A stretch of 64,000 nucleotides of DNA from Psychrosphaera ytuae (GTDB taxonomy: Bacteria; Pseudomonadota; Gammaproteobacteria; Enterobacterales; Alteromonadaceae): the NCBI RefSeq assembly GCF_017638545.1, contig NZ_CP072110.1, forward strand, positions 434,001 through 498,000, given 5' to 3'. Positions 39,737 to 49,019 of the stretch are shown piece after piece. Position 1 is the first letter of the stretch, and every line of letters starts with the position of its first letter. Made by a program: the position numbers and the translations under genes. The notes under the pieces were generated by a model that had not been told where the DNA came from, searched no databases, and saw only the letters and a program-made list of their open reading frames with translations.

Positions 39737-41116
39737 ATGATCCAATCCAAGCCTAAATTTTTTGACGTTAATGAAATCAGGCATTTGTTAAAACTTGCCT
39801 TACCTTTGCTCATTACTCAGGTCATTACAGCCCTAATGCTATTTACCGATACGGTTATGGCAGGCCAATTAAGTCACGTAGATATGGCCTCAGTGTCTGT
39901 AGCAACCAGCCTTTGGGGACCTGTAGTGTTTTCAGTGCAAGGCTTGTTGATAGCGGTCACTCCTGTAGTTGCGCAACTCTTAGGTAAAGGTAGTTCAGAT
40001 CACAAAACTGTCACATCGACCCTTTATCAAGGTTTTTATCTATCGTTACTTGTTTCTGCCTTTGTCCTTGTGTTGTATCAGTTTGCCGATGTACCACTGC
40101 AAAACCTGGACTTAGAGCCTGAACTATATGAAAAGTCCTACGGTTATCTGCAGTTTGCGATTTGGAGCATTATTCCAACCTGTATGTTTTTTGTTATGCG
40201 GAGCTTTTGTGAAGGTATGGGACTTACAACTCCGGCCCTAATTACAGGAGTTATCGGCTTAATCATCAATATTCCACTTAACTACGTGTTCGTCTATGGT
40301 AAATTTGGTATGCCAGAACTCGGTGGTGCCGGTTGTGGTCTTGCTACAGCAATTGTGCAATGGGTTAGTTTTGTGGTGATGTTGGCCTACCTCAAATTTT
40401 CTAAAAAGCTCAGCTCCTACAACATTTTTAGTTATTTTGAAAAGCCAGATTTAAGCAAAATTAAAGCGTTAACAAAAATCGGAGTTCCAATCGCAATATC
40501 TTTAGTGTTTGAGACTACCCTATTTGCTTTTTCTGCTTTGGCGATTGCCCCTCTTGGTTCGGTTTCGGTAGCTGGTCACCAGGTCGCGTTTAGTTACAGT
40601 AGTGTGGTATTTATGATGCCGTTGAGCCTTTCTATGGCCGCAACAATTCGTATAGGTTACCTCAAAGGCTTTGGTGACTTAGATAAACTCAAACAAGCTA
40701 TCAGAACTTGTTTTGTTATGGCGACCGCGTTCGGTACGTTTGTAATGACTCTTACCTTCTTATTTAGAGATGCAATTATTGCCATGTATACCAATGAGCC
40801 AGAAGTAATCGCACTCGCCTCAAGTATTTTGATAATCACTGCCGTCTATCAACTACCCGATGCCATACAAGTTATGTGCGCCGGTATCTTCAAAGGTTTA
40901 AAAATTACCAAACCACTGCTTTACATCACGTTTATTGCGTATTGGCCAATTGGTTTTACGTTAGGTTACCTCTTAGGCCGCACTGATGTGATAGTACCAG
41001 CGATGGGCGCTGCGGGCTTTTGGTGGGGTATCGTTTTTGGTTTAACGGCTGCGTCTATCATGTTTTTTATAAAGCTAGGCTTTACGATGAAAAAGCCAGA
41101 GCAGTTATTTGACTAA
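39737..41116 (+). CDS. norM: MATE family multidrug/cation efflux transporter
   Basis: A 459-residue inner-membrane protein with twelve predicted helices in two halves. LKLALPLLITQVITALMLFTDTVMAG at the start and the second-half GVPIAISLVFETTLFAFSALAIAPLG are the usual MATE repeats. It matches the NorM branch that exports cationic drugs with Na+ or H+. The 276 bases before it hold a TATAAA-like box near 39680 and no clear regulatory RNA. The symbol is by family only. Confidence 0.87.
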   Translation: MIQSKPKFFDVNEIRHLLKLALPLLITQVITALMLFTDTVMAGQLSHVDMASVSVATSLWGPVVFSVQGLLIAVTPVVAQLLGKGSSDHKTVTSTLYQGFYLSLLVSAFVLVLYQFADVPLQNLDLEPELYEKSYGYLQFAIWSIIPTCMFFVMRSFCEGMGLTTPALITGVIGLIINIPLNYVFVYGKFGMPELGGAGCGLATAIVQWVSFVVMLAYLKFSKKLSSYNIFSYFEKPDLSKIKALTKIGVPIAISLVFETTLFAFSALAIAPLGSVSVAGHQVAFSYSSVVFMMPLSLSMAATIRIGYLKGFGDLDKLKQAIRTCFVMATAFGTFVMTLTFLFRDAIIAMYTNEPEVIALASSILIITAVYQLPDAIQVMCAGIFKGLKITKPLLYITFIAYWPIGFTLGYLLGRTDVIVPAMGAAGFWWGIVFGLTAASIMFFIKLGFTMKKPEQLFD

Positions 41117-41158
41117 GTGTTTATTCCTCGTTTGATTTGTACAAAAAATGATTCGTAC

Positions 41159-41186
41159 AAAAAAGCCCAGTTTAACTGGGCTTTTC
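41159..41186. terminator. Terminator between the MATE gene and putA
   Basis: AAAAGCCCAGTT / AACTGGGCTTTT, flanked by A and T runs. Both convergent transcripts can use it. Confidence 0.85.
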
Positions 41187-41230
41187 TATTTGATGTCACT
41201 TTATCGATTTAATTGCATTTAATTAACTGA

Positions 41231-44200
41231 CTATTCTTCGTCCGTTAATGTCATAAGCGATGTGTTACCGCCCGACGCAGTGGTATCGATACTTACGGTT
41301 TTTTCCGTCAGCATACGACTGATTAAGTTGTCATCATACTCGGCTTCGATTACAGGCAGGATAGCGCCATCGCGTTTTGCCAACTGTTCTGATACATAAG
41401 CCGTGCGCTTAGAGCGTGACTCAATGACCACACCAGCTAGGTCTTCGTGAGCAAGTAATGGCTCAAGGTGACGTAATCTAGCAACTTGCAGCACGCCTTG
41501 ATTTACACCTGTCGCTAATAATTTTTCTCTAAACGCTTGTGCTTCCTCATAAAACAGCTCAGAAACAACCGCAACAACGGTATTACCCGTTGCAAGGGCT
41601 GTTACGACTGACAACGCCCAATAGTGGAAAGAAACGTTTTTATCGGCGAAACATACTAACGTACCACGTGGTTCAAAATACAATGTATTTGACTCACCTG
41701 TCGGACCAGGTAATTGAATCGGACGCTTCATTTTGCGCTCGATGCTGATCAACTGGTTACGTGATGTTCTTAGAGTTTGTTCTAAATCGTCCGCTAAATC
41801 ATCAACGATATCGACAGTGGCGATACTTGCTAAAAGCTGCCTAACGTGTGACAAACGAGTAACTAAATCTGTCAGGCGCCATGTTTCTCGAGCACTTTTA
41901 GCCAGTTCCATCATCTCATTTGCGGCATTGACAGACAGATCGTCTGTTTCTAATGCTGGATCTTCTTCTGGGTAATCAAACTCATCTGGCGTCGCTTTTT
42001 CAATCATTAGTCGCGGCAGGTAGTTTGGACCACCAGCTTTTGGACCTGTACCAGATAAACCGCGGCCACCAAATGGTTGTACTCCAACAACAGCCCCGAT
42101 CATATTGCGATTCACGTAAACGTTACCGGCACGTGATAAACGAGCAAGCTCAAGTGCACGCTCTTCAATACGACTGTGGATACCCATGGTTAAACCATAA
42201 CCTGTTGAGTTAACCTGCTCGATGACTTCGTTGATTTGGTCTGCTTTAAAGCGAATAACATGAACGACTGGGCCAAACACCTCTTTTTCCAGTACGTTAA
42301 TATCTGAGATTTCATATAGGCGAGGCGCAAAATACGTCCCGTCTTTACACTCTTCTGGTAACTCAGCTTCAAACAGCAATTTACCTTTGTCCTTCATAAA
42401 CTCTACGTGAGCATTGAGGGCATTTAAGGCTTTTTCGTCAATGACCGGACCGACGTCTGTAGATAGTAACTTAGGATCACCAATGCTTAACTCGGCTAAA
42501 CCGCCTTTAATCATGCGGATCACATTATCAGCAATATCTTCTTGTACGTATAAAACACGTAGAGCGGAGCAGCGCTGGCCTGCACTTTGGAAGCCAGAAG
42601 CTATAACATCATCAACAACTTGTTCAGGTAATGCTGTTGAGTCAACTATCATGCAGTTTTGGCCACCCGTTTCGGCAATCAAAGGTACTTGTTCACCACC
42701 ACGTTCAGCCAATATACGCGAGATCAGAGTACCCGTTTGCGTTGAACCTGTGAACATAACCGCTTTGATTCGCTCATCAGGAAGTAACGTGTTACCCACT
42801 TCAGGGCCCTCTGCGACCACTAGGTTGACCACATGTTCTGGTAGACCGATTTTGCGCATCAATTCAATCGCTCTCACCGCAATTAGACCGGTTTGCTCAG
42901 CTGGTTTGGCAATAACGGTATTGCCCGTCACCACTGCAGCTACAACTTGACCGAGGAAAATCGCTAACGGGAAATTCCATGGGCTAATACACAAAATGAC
43001 ACCACGAGGTTCAAGGCGATCATCTTGATCAAGTTCTTCGGCGCGAGCCGCATAGTATCGACAAAAGTCAACGGCTTCACGAACTTCATCAATACTGTCT
43101 TTGGTGATTTTACCCGCTTCTTTAATACATATCGCGATAAACTCATCCATGTGATCTTCAAGCATATCTGCTGTTTTGCGCAGCAGTTCTGCTCGTTCAG
43201 ATACAGGAGTCTTAGACCAAGTTGCGAAAGCCTTCTCAGCATTTTCTAACGCTGACTTCATGTCATCAGAAGTAGCATACTTGTGATAACCAACGACTTC
43301 TTTTGTATTTGCGGGATTAACGACCGCAACACCTGACTTATCAGACTCTGCAACTGCCTTTTGGTTTTGTTCAAACCATGCTTCTAAATTGTTCTTAAGC
43401 GGTACAAGCTCGTTGATATCAGTGATATCAATACCTTTTGAGTTTTGACGCTCTTCACCATAGATGTCTTTTGGTAGACTGATCTGCTCGTTGTACACCT
43501 GCTTTAAGCGCTGCGTGCGCTCCATCGGATCGAACAACAAGTCTTCTACAGGCTTTTCGGTATCGACAATCGCATTTACAAACGAAGAGTTTGCACCATT
43601 TTCCAATAAACGACGAACCAAATACGCTAATAGATCTTCATGAACACCTACTGGTGCATAAATACGGCACTGAATTTTTTCTTCACTAACGATTTGGTCG
43701 TAAAGGCTATCACCCATACCGTGAAGGCACTGGAACTCAAACCCTTCTTTGTCATCGCCAGCTAATTCAAGAATCGTCGATGCCGTATAACCGTTGTGCG
43801 TTGCAAATTGCGGGTAGATTGTGTCTCGGTATTCTAACAAGCGGTTGGCACAAGCATGATATGAAACGTCCGTTGACGACTTACGGGTAAACACTGGGAA
43901 ATGCGGTTCACCGTCACTTTGAGCGTTTTTGATTTCTGAGTCCCAGTATGCACCTTTCACCAGACGAACCATTAGTTTGCGATGGGTTTGTTCGGTTAGT
44001 TTACGAAGCCATTCGATAACAAAAATCGCGCGTTTTTGGTAAGCCTGAACGGCCAAACCAAAGCCATTCCAATCACCAAGATCGTCATCTAAAAATACCG
44101 CTTCAATAATATCTAATGAGATATCTAAGCGCTCTGATTCTTCCGCGTCAACAGTTAGGCCAATATCGTACTGCTTAGCTAATAAAGCCAACTCTTTTAA

Positions 44201-45019
44201 TTTTGGTACAATTTCGTCTAAAACACGCTGACGATTCGTAAACTCATAACGAGGATGGATAGCAGAAAGCTTTACAGAAATACCAGGACTAGTACGAGGA
44301 CCGCGACCTTTTGCTTTATCACCAATCACATGGATTGCATCAACGTAAGCTTTGTAATATTTCTGGGCATCTTCCATGTTACGCGCACCTTCGCCTAACA
44401 TGTCATATGAATATACGTAGCCTTTTGTTTCTTTTTTCTGGGCGCGCTCTGTGGCATCTTCTATGTTTTCGCCCATTACAAACTGCTGACCCATTATTTT
44501 CATAGCGATTCGCATAGCTTTACGAATCACTGGCTCACCAAAACGGCCAACAGCGCGCTTTAACATGCCGTATTGGTGCTTGGTGCTATCACCAGTGTAC
44601 TTAACCATGCTTCCGGTCAGTAATAAGCCCCAACTTGACGCGTTTACGAATAATGATTCGCTGCCACCGATGTGACGACTCCATGAGCCTTGACCGATTT
44701 TATCTTGAATAAGTTTGTCTTGAGTCTTTTTGTCTGGAACACGCAAAAGTGCTTCCGCTAGACACATCAACACAACGCCTTCTTCCGTAGAAAGAGAGTA
44801 CTCATTTAACAACGCGTCTATACCGTTGTTATCAGTGTTCTCCTTGCGGATCCTGATCACCATTTTACGAGCGCGTTCCCACGCCCTACTTCTCGCTGCC
44901 AAGCTAATTTCAGCTTCCGGCAGAATAAATTTCATCGCTTCTTCTTCGTCGATTCGATAAAAATCGCGAATTTTTTGACGAATTGGACAATCAGTAATGT
45001 AGTTGTCGTCAAACAACAT
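41231..45019 (-). CDS. putA: Bifunctional proline dehydrogenase / pyrroline-5-carboxylate dehydrogenase PutA
   Basis: A 1262-residue flavoenzyme that oxidises proline to glutamate. The FAD-binding proline dehydrogenase barrel is at about 60-510 (including VRLVKGAYWDSEIK and YRDTIYPQFATHNGYT). The aldehyde dehydrogenase part is at about 570-1040, with catalytic Glu in IAETGGQNC and Cys in SAGQRCSAL. A C-terminal ALDH-like domain (about 1080-1262) follows. The N-terminus lacks the ribbon-helix-helix DNA-binding domain of trifunctional PutA, so it cannot be the autogenous repressor. The ATG at 45019 has GAGG 7-8 bases ahead and is preferred over the TTG two codons upstream. Confidence 0.95.
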   Translation of the reverse strand: MLFDDNYITDCPIRQKIRDFYRIDEEEAMKFILPEAEISLAARSRAWERARKMVIRIRKENTDNNGIDALLNEYSLSTEEGVVLMCLAEALLRVPDKKTQDKLIQDKIGQGSWSRHIGGSESLFVNASSWGLLLTGSMVKYTGDSTKHQYGMLKRAVGRFGEPVIRKAMRIAMKIMGQQFVMGENIEDATERAQKKETKGYVYSYDMLGEGARNMEDAQKYYKAYVDAIHVIGDKAKGRGPRTSPGISVKLSAIHPRYEFTNRQRVLDEIVPKLKELALLAKQYDIGLTVDAEESERLDISLDIIEAVFLDDDLGDWNGFGLAVQAYQKRAIFVIEWLRKLTEQTHRKLMVRLVKGAYWDSEIKNAQSDGEPHFPVFTRKSSTDVSYHACANRLLEYRDTIYPQFATHNGYTASTILELAGDDKEGFEFQCLHGMGDSLYDQIVSEEKIQCRIYAPVGVHEDLLAYLVRRLLENGANSSFVNAIVDTEKPVEDLLFDPMERTQRLKQVYNEQISLPKDIYGEERQNSKGIDITDINELVPLKNNLEAWFEQNQKAVAESDKSGVAVVNPANTKEVVGYHKYATSDDMKSALENAEKAFATWSKTPVSERAELLRKTADMLEDHMDEFIAICIKEAGKITKDSIDEVREAVDFCRYYAARAEELDQDDRLEPRGVILCISPWNFPLAIFLGQVVAAVVTGNTVIAKPAEQTGLIAVRAIELMRKIGLPEHVVNLVVAEGPEVGNTLLPDERIKAVMFTGSTQTGTLISRILAERGGEQVPLIAETGGQNCMIVDSTALPEQVVDDVIASGFQSAGQRCSALRVLYVQEDIADNVIRMIKGGLAELSIGDPKLLSTDVGPVIDEKALNALNAHVEFMKDKGKLLFEAELPEECKDGTYFAPRLYEISDINVLEKEVFGPVVHVIRFKADQINEVIEQVNSTGYGLTMGIHSRIEERALELARLSRAGNVYVNRNMIGAVVGVQPFGGRGLSGTGPKAGGPNYLPRLMIEKATPDEFDYPEEDPALETDDLSVNAANEMMELAKSARETWRLTDLVTRLSHVRQLLASIATVDIVDDLADDLEQTLRTSRNQLISIERKMKRPIQLPGPTGESNTLYFEPRGTLVCFADKNVSFHYWALSVVTALATGNTVVAVVSELFYEEAQAFREKLLATGVNQGVLQVARLRHLEPLLAHEDLAGVVIESRSKRTAYVSEQLAKRDGAILPVIEAEYDDNLISRMLTEKTVSIDTTASGGNTSLMTLTDEE

Positions 45020-45181
45020 ATGCAAATCCTCTTAAACGGTAGAATACGTTTGCTAATAAACGCCTAAGGTCGCGCATTCTAATTGAAAATATTATCCAAT
45101 AACTAATTAAATTTATTGTCTATTTGTAGTTAATTTTACTTATCAATAAACCACAAACACCTTCCGTGGTTGGCCTTGTAC

Positions 45182-46153
45182 TTACGGTAAAACTTCGCCT
45201 CGAGATGTTACGTATAGTTTGTACCAATGTTCTCGACTCAAGTTTACAGACGTGGCTTCATTACAAGCTCTAATACGGTCTAAGTTAGTAGTACCGATGA
45301 CAGGCATTACATTCGCCGGATGTTTCATGAGCCAAGCGAGTACAATTGCTTCTTTTGATACACCATACAGATGGCTTAATTCATTCACAACCGCTGAAGT
45401 CTGCTGAACATTAGACGATTGGTCGGAATTGTCGCGACCTGTAAACAGTCCTTGACTCAAACTGCCCCACGCCTGAAGTTGAACTTCATGTTTGATGCAA
45501 TATTCTAAAGTGCCAGACGGAAAACTTACCGACTTGTCGCTACCTACATTGTGCATGACTCCATCGTCAATCCAGTCAAGCTTACTTAAACTAAGCTCCA
45601 TTTGATTGGCGATAAGTTTAGTATTGAGGTGTTGCTGAATCAGATCCATTTGCGCAGCAGACATGTTCGAAACTCCAAAACCACCAACTTTTCCCGTCTC
45701 TTTGAGTTTATTGAGGGTATCTCCCACTTCTTCTGCTGACATAAGCGGATCCGGGCGGTGCAATAACAAGATAGGTAGATGTTGAATCCCTAAACGCTCT
45801 AAAATTCCATCAACACTGCTTTCCAACCACTCTTTGCTAAAGTCATAGCGGCCTGGCCCAAGGTGATCCTCAAATCGTATCCCGCACTTAGATTGCAATA
45901 CCAACTGGTCGGCAAGTTCTGGACGTTCTTTTAACACCTTTCCAAAAACCACTTCCGCTTTGCCGAAGGTATATATATCAGCGTGATCAATAAAATTGAT
46001 TCCCTGGTCTAGCAACGTATCAACTACAGCGTGAGCTTGCTGAACGTCTTGTGCTGAAACTGGGTTTTGGTTCCATCCACCACCTAACCCCATACAGCCG
46101 TAGACAATAGGGTTTGTGATACCTAACGTTGACAAAGCGGTATTTATTTTCAT
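45182..46153 (-). CDS. Aldo/keto reductase
   Basis: A 323-residue TIM-barrel NADPH-dependent reductase. The tetrad is visible: Asp and Tyr in DHADIYTFGKAE, Lys in LVLQSKCGI, His in LLLHRPDP. It is similar to the YdhF-type oxidoreductases. NADPH-binding residues come late (VIGTTNLDRIRAC). The substrate is not known. It sits between putA and a nitroreductase gene, on the same strand. Confidence 0.85.
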   Translation of the reverse strand: MKINTALSTLGITNPIVYGCMGLGGGWNQNPVSAQDVQQAHAVVDTLLDQGINFIDHADIYTFGKAEVVFGKVLKERPELADQLVLQSKCGIRFEDHLGPGRYDFSKEWLESSVDGILERLGIQHLPILLLHRPDPLMSAEEVGDTLNKLKETGKVGGFGVSNMSAAQMDLIQQHLNTKLIANQMELSLSKLDWIDDGVMHNVGSDKSVSFPSGTLEYCIKHEVQLQAWGSLSQGLFTGRDNSDQSSNVQQTSAVVNELSHLYGVSKEAIVLAWLMKHPANVMPVIGTTNLDRIRACNEATSVNLSREHWYKLYVTSRGEVLP

Positions 46154-46211
46154 CGAATTCCTAACTGTTTTTTTAAGTTTTTGAATAGCTTAAGTTACTA
46201 AGCTTAGAAGA

Positions 46212-46236
46212 AGGCGTTGAGATTTCAACGCCAGTA
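46212..46236 (-). terminator. Possible terminator overlapping the nitroreductase stop codon
   Basis: On the minus strand GGCGTTGA / TCAACGCC is followed by a mixed TTCTTCT tract. The stem starts inside the last codons of the nitroreductase gene. The T run is weak. Confidence 0.5.
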
Positions 46237-46776
46237 TTTAATATAACTTTCTGCCGATCTTTGGCGTTTAATAGGTACGTCAGCCTCAGGAGTACCCAAA
46301 TACAGAAAACCAACTAACTCATCTTGTTCGGCCAAACCAAACGCATCCCGAACCGTTTCACTTTTAGCGTAACTACCCGTTCGCCAAATACCGTTAAAGC
46401 CTTGGGCTTGCGCAGCCATTTGCATATTTTGTACAGCACATGCGGTGGTAGCGATTTGCTCTTCTCTAGGAACTTTATCATGAGGTTTGTAGCGCATAAT
46501 TGCGACGATAACCATCGGCGCGCGATAGGCCATCTTAGTTGCTTTTACTTGTTTTTCTTCTGAAAGGTTGTCAGCAGCTGCCGCTGCAACAAAAATTTCA
46601 GTTAATCTGTCTAAGCCTGTTCCTTCGCACACGATAAATTCAAAGGGGCCTAAGTGGGCATGATCTGGAGCTCTTAACCCTGCCGCAATAATGTTCTCTA
46701 GTTTTTCCCCGGCCGGAGCCGGCTCAGAAACACGACTGAATGATGAGCGAGATAACAGTAAATCCAGCGCCTTCAT
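46225..46776 (-). CDS. Nitroreductase family protein (YdjA-like)
   Basis: A 183-residue FMN-dependent reductase of the small YdjA class. It starts with the conserved LLSRSSFSRVSEPAP (FMN phosphate Arg/Ser) and has APDHAHLGPFEFIV. The NGIWRTGSYAK segment and the C-terminal LGTPEADVPIKRQR match the class. The function is not settled. The ATG lies behind GAGGGT. It may follow DoxX on the same mRNA, 80 bases away. Confidence 0.85.
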   Translation of the reverse strand: MKALDLLLSRSSFSRVSEPAPAGEKLENIIAAGLRAPDHAHLGPFEFIVCEGTGLDRLTEIFVAAAAADNLSEEKQVKATKMAYRAPMVIVAIMRYKPHDKVPREEQIATTACAVQNMQMAAQAQGFNGIWRTGSYAKSETVRDAFGLAEQDELVGFLYLGTPEADVPIKRQRSAESYIKYWR

Positions 46777-46856
46777 ATACCCTCTTATATTACGATTATT
46801 ATTTTTGTACTTTTACAATAGTGTACTTGTTTTACTTGGGGCTTTATAGGGTTAAC

Positions 46857-47471
46857 TCAAGCTTGCATACGTAATTTACGAGCTAGGTAATAGTCAAAAC
46901 TGGTGTATCGACCTCCTCCCATAAAAATTAATACAATCACCATGACCAAATAGGTAACAGCAAACTCTACACCGTTATTTAATATCGTAATTGAACCACT
47001 GCTCGTTAACCACTCATAATTTCCATATTCTTGTAAGATAGAAATAGCCATTTGTTTTTTCTCTTGTGCCTCTAATACTCGTTCATTTAAAAACAAAGTA
47101 CCGTCGGCAAACCAACTCTGTGGATCCGCTATAGCTAACCAACCATGTTTGAGATGCACTGTAGTTGCAGCCACCAGCATAGTCACGGCCAAAGGGATCG
47201 CAACGAGTCTAGTACCAAGTCCTATTAAAATTAAAAAACCACCAATGAACTCAGCGCCTGCTGCCAGTGCCACCAATAATTCTGGAAAAGGTAAACCTAA
47301 ACCCCACTGTGCATTACCAAACCAACCTACGGTACTTTCAAAATTGCTCAATTTGGCCCATCCGGCTTGAATGAATACGGGAGCTAAATAAAGCCGTATA
47401 AATAAGGTTGGAATACCGTCTAATTTATTTAACTTAGCGATGATATTGGAGTATTGGTTTATAATGTTCAT
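46857..47471 (-). CDS. DoxX family inner-membrane protein
   Basis: A 204-residue protein with four predicted membrane helices. The first is preceded by LFIRLYLAPVFIQAGWAKL and the second region reads GGFLILIGLGTRLVAIPLAV, both typical of DoxX. The function is unknown; members are linked to redox and thiol stress. The ATG at 47471 is chosen over an in-frame TTG 57 bases upstream, which starts in the spacer to the divergent small gene. The family start is close to this ATG. Confidence 0.78.
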   Translation of the reverse strand: MNIINQYSNIIAKLNKLDGIPTLFIRLYLAPVFIQAGWAKLSNFESTVGWFGNAQWGLGLPFPELLVALAAGAEFIGGFLILIGLGTRLVAIPLAVTMLVAATTVHLKHGWLAIADPQSWFADGTLFLNERVLEAQEKKQMAISILQEYGNYEWLTSSGSITILNNGVEFAVTYLVMVIVLIFMGGGRYTSFDYYLARKLRMQA

Positions 47472-47564
47472 GTTTAGTGTCCGAAGTTGTTTTGCATTTA
47501 GACCGGATAAGACTAAATAAACATTCAACTCATATCTTTAAACACAAATTGAGTTAGGACGGAT

Positions 47565-47756
47565 ATGTCACAATTGACAAAACAAGAGCGTTTACAACGA
47601 GCTAAAAATAAAATAAAGCTTATGAGACGCACAGTTGATGAATCAAAGCAGCAACAGCTCAAACTAAGGGATTTAGTTAGGGTCTATGTCAAACAACGCC
47701 CAGAAGTTGCGGTGAAAATAGTAACACAATGGCTTAACGCAACGGCCAAGCGTTAA
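47565..47756 (+). CDS. Small protein resembling the FliG-binding tail of FliF
   Basis: A 63-residue basic protein with no signal peptide. The N-terminal half is helical and charged. The C-terminal half, DLVRVYVKQRPEVAVKIVTQWLN, looks like the last helix of flagellar M-ring protein FliF, which binds FliG. GGA precedes the ATG. Its position before rlmI (78 bases away) has no flagellar neighbours. The similarity is by eye and short, so the role stays open. Confidence 0.55.
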   Translation: MSQLTKQERLQRAKNKIKLMRRTVDESKQQQLKLRDLVRVYVKQRPEVAVKIVTQWLNATAKR

Positions 47757-47834
47757 AAACGTTCAGGCTAACAGTTGCTATAATCCCCAATTCAACTAGA
47801 ATTCGCGTCCAATTTGCGCAAAGAGACTAAACCA

Positions 47835-49019
47835 ATGCCAGCTATTATACTTCGTGGTGACCGCGTTAAAGCGATGAACCGCAGACACCCATGGATATTT
47901 TCCAAAGCGATCAAAAAAGTCGTTGATAACCCACAACTCGGTGAAACCATCGATGTATTGGACCCAGACGGGAACTGGCTTGCACGTGCTGCCTACTCAC
48001 CACACTCACAGATCCGCGCTCGTGTATGGACCTTTAATCAACAAGAGTTGATTGACCAAAGCTTTTTTGAACAAAAAATCGACCGCGCTATGGCGATTCG
48101 TCATCGTATTATCAGCAATGGTAACTTAACTGGCTATCGTTTATTTGCGGCTGAGTCGGACGGCCTTCCAGGGATCACAGTGGATCTTTTTGATACCACT
48201 TTAGTCTTGCAATTAGTGAGTGCCGGAGCTGAATATCAACGAGACAACCTTATTGCTGCGTTAAAACAAAAATTTCCTTCGTTTAATATTTATGAGCGCT
48301 CAGACGCAGACTCTCGTGGCAAAGAAGGTATAAAAAAAGCACGTGGCATTATCCACGGTACACTGCCTTCACCATTAGTCATCGAAGAAAATGGCATCAA
48401 AGCCTATGTTGATGTTGAAAAAGGCCATAAAACCGGTTTTTACCTTGATCAAAGAGACAATCGCGCCAAGTTAGAAAGTTACTGTAAAGACAAAACGGTT
48501 CTGAACTGTTTTAGTTATACCGGTACGTTTGGACTGTATGCCCTTCGAGGAGGCGCAACAAAAGTAACAAACGTTGATTTATCGCAAGATGCGTTAGACA
48601 TTGCTCAAAAAAATGTCGAATTAAACGGGTTAGACCTTAACCGAGCTGAGTTTGTAAAACACGATGTGTTTAAGCTTTTGCGCAAGTACAAAGAAGACGG
48701 CGTAAAATTTGACGTCATTGTTATGGACCCACCGAAGTTCGCCGAGTCAAAAGCACAGTTAACAGGCGCGTGTCGCGGTTATAAAGACATAAATCGCATT
48801 GCAATGGAACTATTGAACCCGGGGGGTTTCCTGTTAACTTTCTCTTGTAGTGGTTTGATGGAAGCAAATCTATTCCAAAAAGTAGTTGCAGATGCAGCAC
48901 TAGACGCTAGACGTGACGTCGTATTTGTTGAAAAACTCAATCAAGCACAAGATCACATCATTGCAAGCTACTACCCAGAAGGTTATTACCTGAAAGGTCT
49001 AGTCTGCCAAGTGTTCTAA
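47835..49019 (+). CDS. rlmI: 23S rRNA m5C1962 methyltransferase RlmI
   Basis: A 394-residue enzyme. An N-terminal PUA domain (about 2-75; AIILRGDRVKAMNRRHPWIFS) is followed by a class I Rossmann methyltransferase. The SAM motif is VLNCFSYTGTFGLYALRGGA (about residues 220-239) and the catalytic region is VMDPPKFAESK. It transfers methyl to C1962 of 23S rRNA. The ATG at 47835 is used; an upstream TTG would add seven residues. It overlaps the end of the phoD-like gene by four bases. Confidence 0.93.
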   Translation: MPAIILRGDRVKAMNRRHPWIFSKAIKKVVDNPQLGETIDVLDPDGNWLARAAYSPHSQIRARVWTFNQQELIDQSFFEQKIDRAMAIRHRIISNGNLTGYRLFAAESDGLPGITVDLFDTTLVLQLVSAGAEYQRDNLIAALKQKFPSFNIYERSDADSRGKEGIKKARGIIHGTLPSPLVIEENGIKAYVDVEKGHKTGFYLDQRDNRAKLESYCKDKTVLNCFSYTGTFGLYALRGGATKVTNVDLSQDALDIAQKNVELNGLDLNRAEFVKHDVFKLLRKYKEDGVKFDVIVMDPPKFAESKAQLTGACRGYKDINRIAMELLNPGGFLLTFSCSGLMEANLFQKVVADAALDARRDVVFVEKLNQAQDHIIASYYPEGYYLKGLVCQVF

